Of a stretch of 5,024 nucleotides of DNA, positions 4,906-5,024 are shown piece by piece. The stretch lies in the NCBI GenBank assembly GCA_004524425.1, contig SDNN01000210.1, positions 1 to 5,024 on the forward strand, read 5' to 3'. Positions within the stretch are counted from its first letter, which is position 1. The number at the start of each line of letters is the position of its first letter. The notes under the pieces were generated by a model. The model was given only the letters and a program-made list of their open reading frames with translations, did no database searches and was not told the DNA's origin. Position numbers and translations under genes: made by a program. This DNA is from Promethearchaeota archaeon (GTDB taxonomy: Archaea > Asgardarchaeota > Lokiarchaeia > Sigynarchaeales > SOKP01).

Positions 4906-5024
4906 ATATTATATTACACCACAAAAGTCATTTTAGGTAAAAAATTGTTCTATAAGGTCAAATAAAGGTTTGATTAAATAATTCACTAATGATACCATCA
5001 ATTTGCCAAAAATTTTAAAATCCA

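Noticed and set aside
4933..5022. Minus-strand open frame of 29 codons running in from the right edge (DFKIFGKLMV ... EQFFT, stop at 4933-4935), which could be the tail of an upstream gene.
   Set aside because: Too short and too AT-biased to tell from chance, and no motif is recognisable. Sequence to the right of 5024 would decide; a long frame continuing there would revive it.
1144..5024. Checked for CRISPR repeats, tRNA or rRNA, transposase fragments and terminal inverted repeats.
   Set aside because: No regularly spaced repeats, cloverleaf-like arms, transposase motifs or target-site duplications were seen.

Overview
The window looks like chromosomal DNA from an AT-rich archaeon, most likely an Asgard (Lokiarchaeia/Promethearchaeota-type) lineage. 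The main reason is a compact Rab/Ras-like small GTPase at 3653-4189 (minus). An ArsR-like winged-helix regulator, TATA-type promoters, T-tract terminators and mostly SD-less starts agree with this. The lineage is an inference from family content, not from a marker gene.

Layout, left to right. Positions 1-1143 (+) are the 3' part of a radical SAM protein of the B12-binding type, whose start lies off the left edge. A 214-bp spacer holds a T-rich terminator and a TATA box. It is followed at 1358-1771 (+) by an unrecognised 137-residue protein with an internal helical repeat and a Cys-rich tail. That gene runs convergently into, and overlaps by 9 bp, a minus-strand pair: a GHMP sugar kinase (2551-3534) followed 44 bp later by a sugar-1-phosphate nucleotidyltransferase (1763-2506). 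Further upstream on the minus strand are the small GTPase (3653-4189) and the winged-helix regulator (4451-4774). No complete gene is seen from 4795 to 5024.

The kinase and nucleotidyltransferase make biochemical sense together: the first would give a sugar-1-phosphate and the second an NDP-sugar for glycan or glycoconjugate synthesis. The exact sugar cannot be read from sequence, and the kinase's sugar-binding signature differs from true galactokinase. The GTPase and regulator seem to be separate transcription units. Their upstream regions share a 12-bp TATA-containing sequence and carry several short inverted repeats, which are candidate operators.

The most unusual points are three. The only strong Shine-Dalgarno sequence in the window drives a 30-codon reading frame that overlaps the kinase start out of frame. 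The GTPase has a degenerate guanine-specificity motif (GKxD instead of NKxD) and Glu at the Ras Gln61 position. A cluster of inverted and direct repeats lies upstream of the GTPase. I did not find a mobile element, CRISPR array, RNA gene or clearly new multi-gene system.
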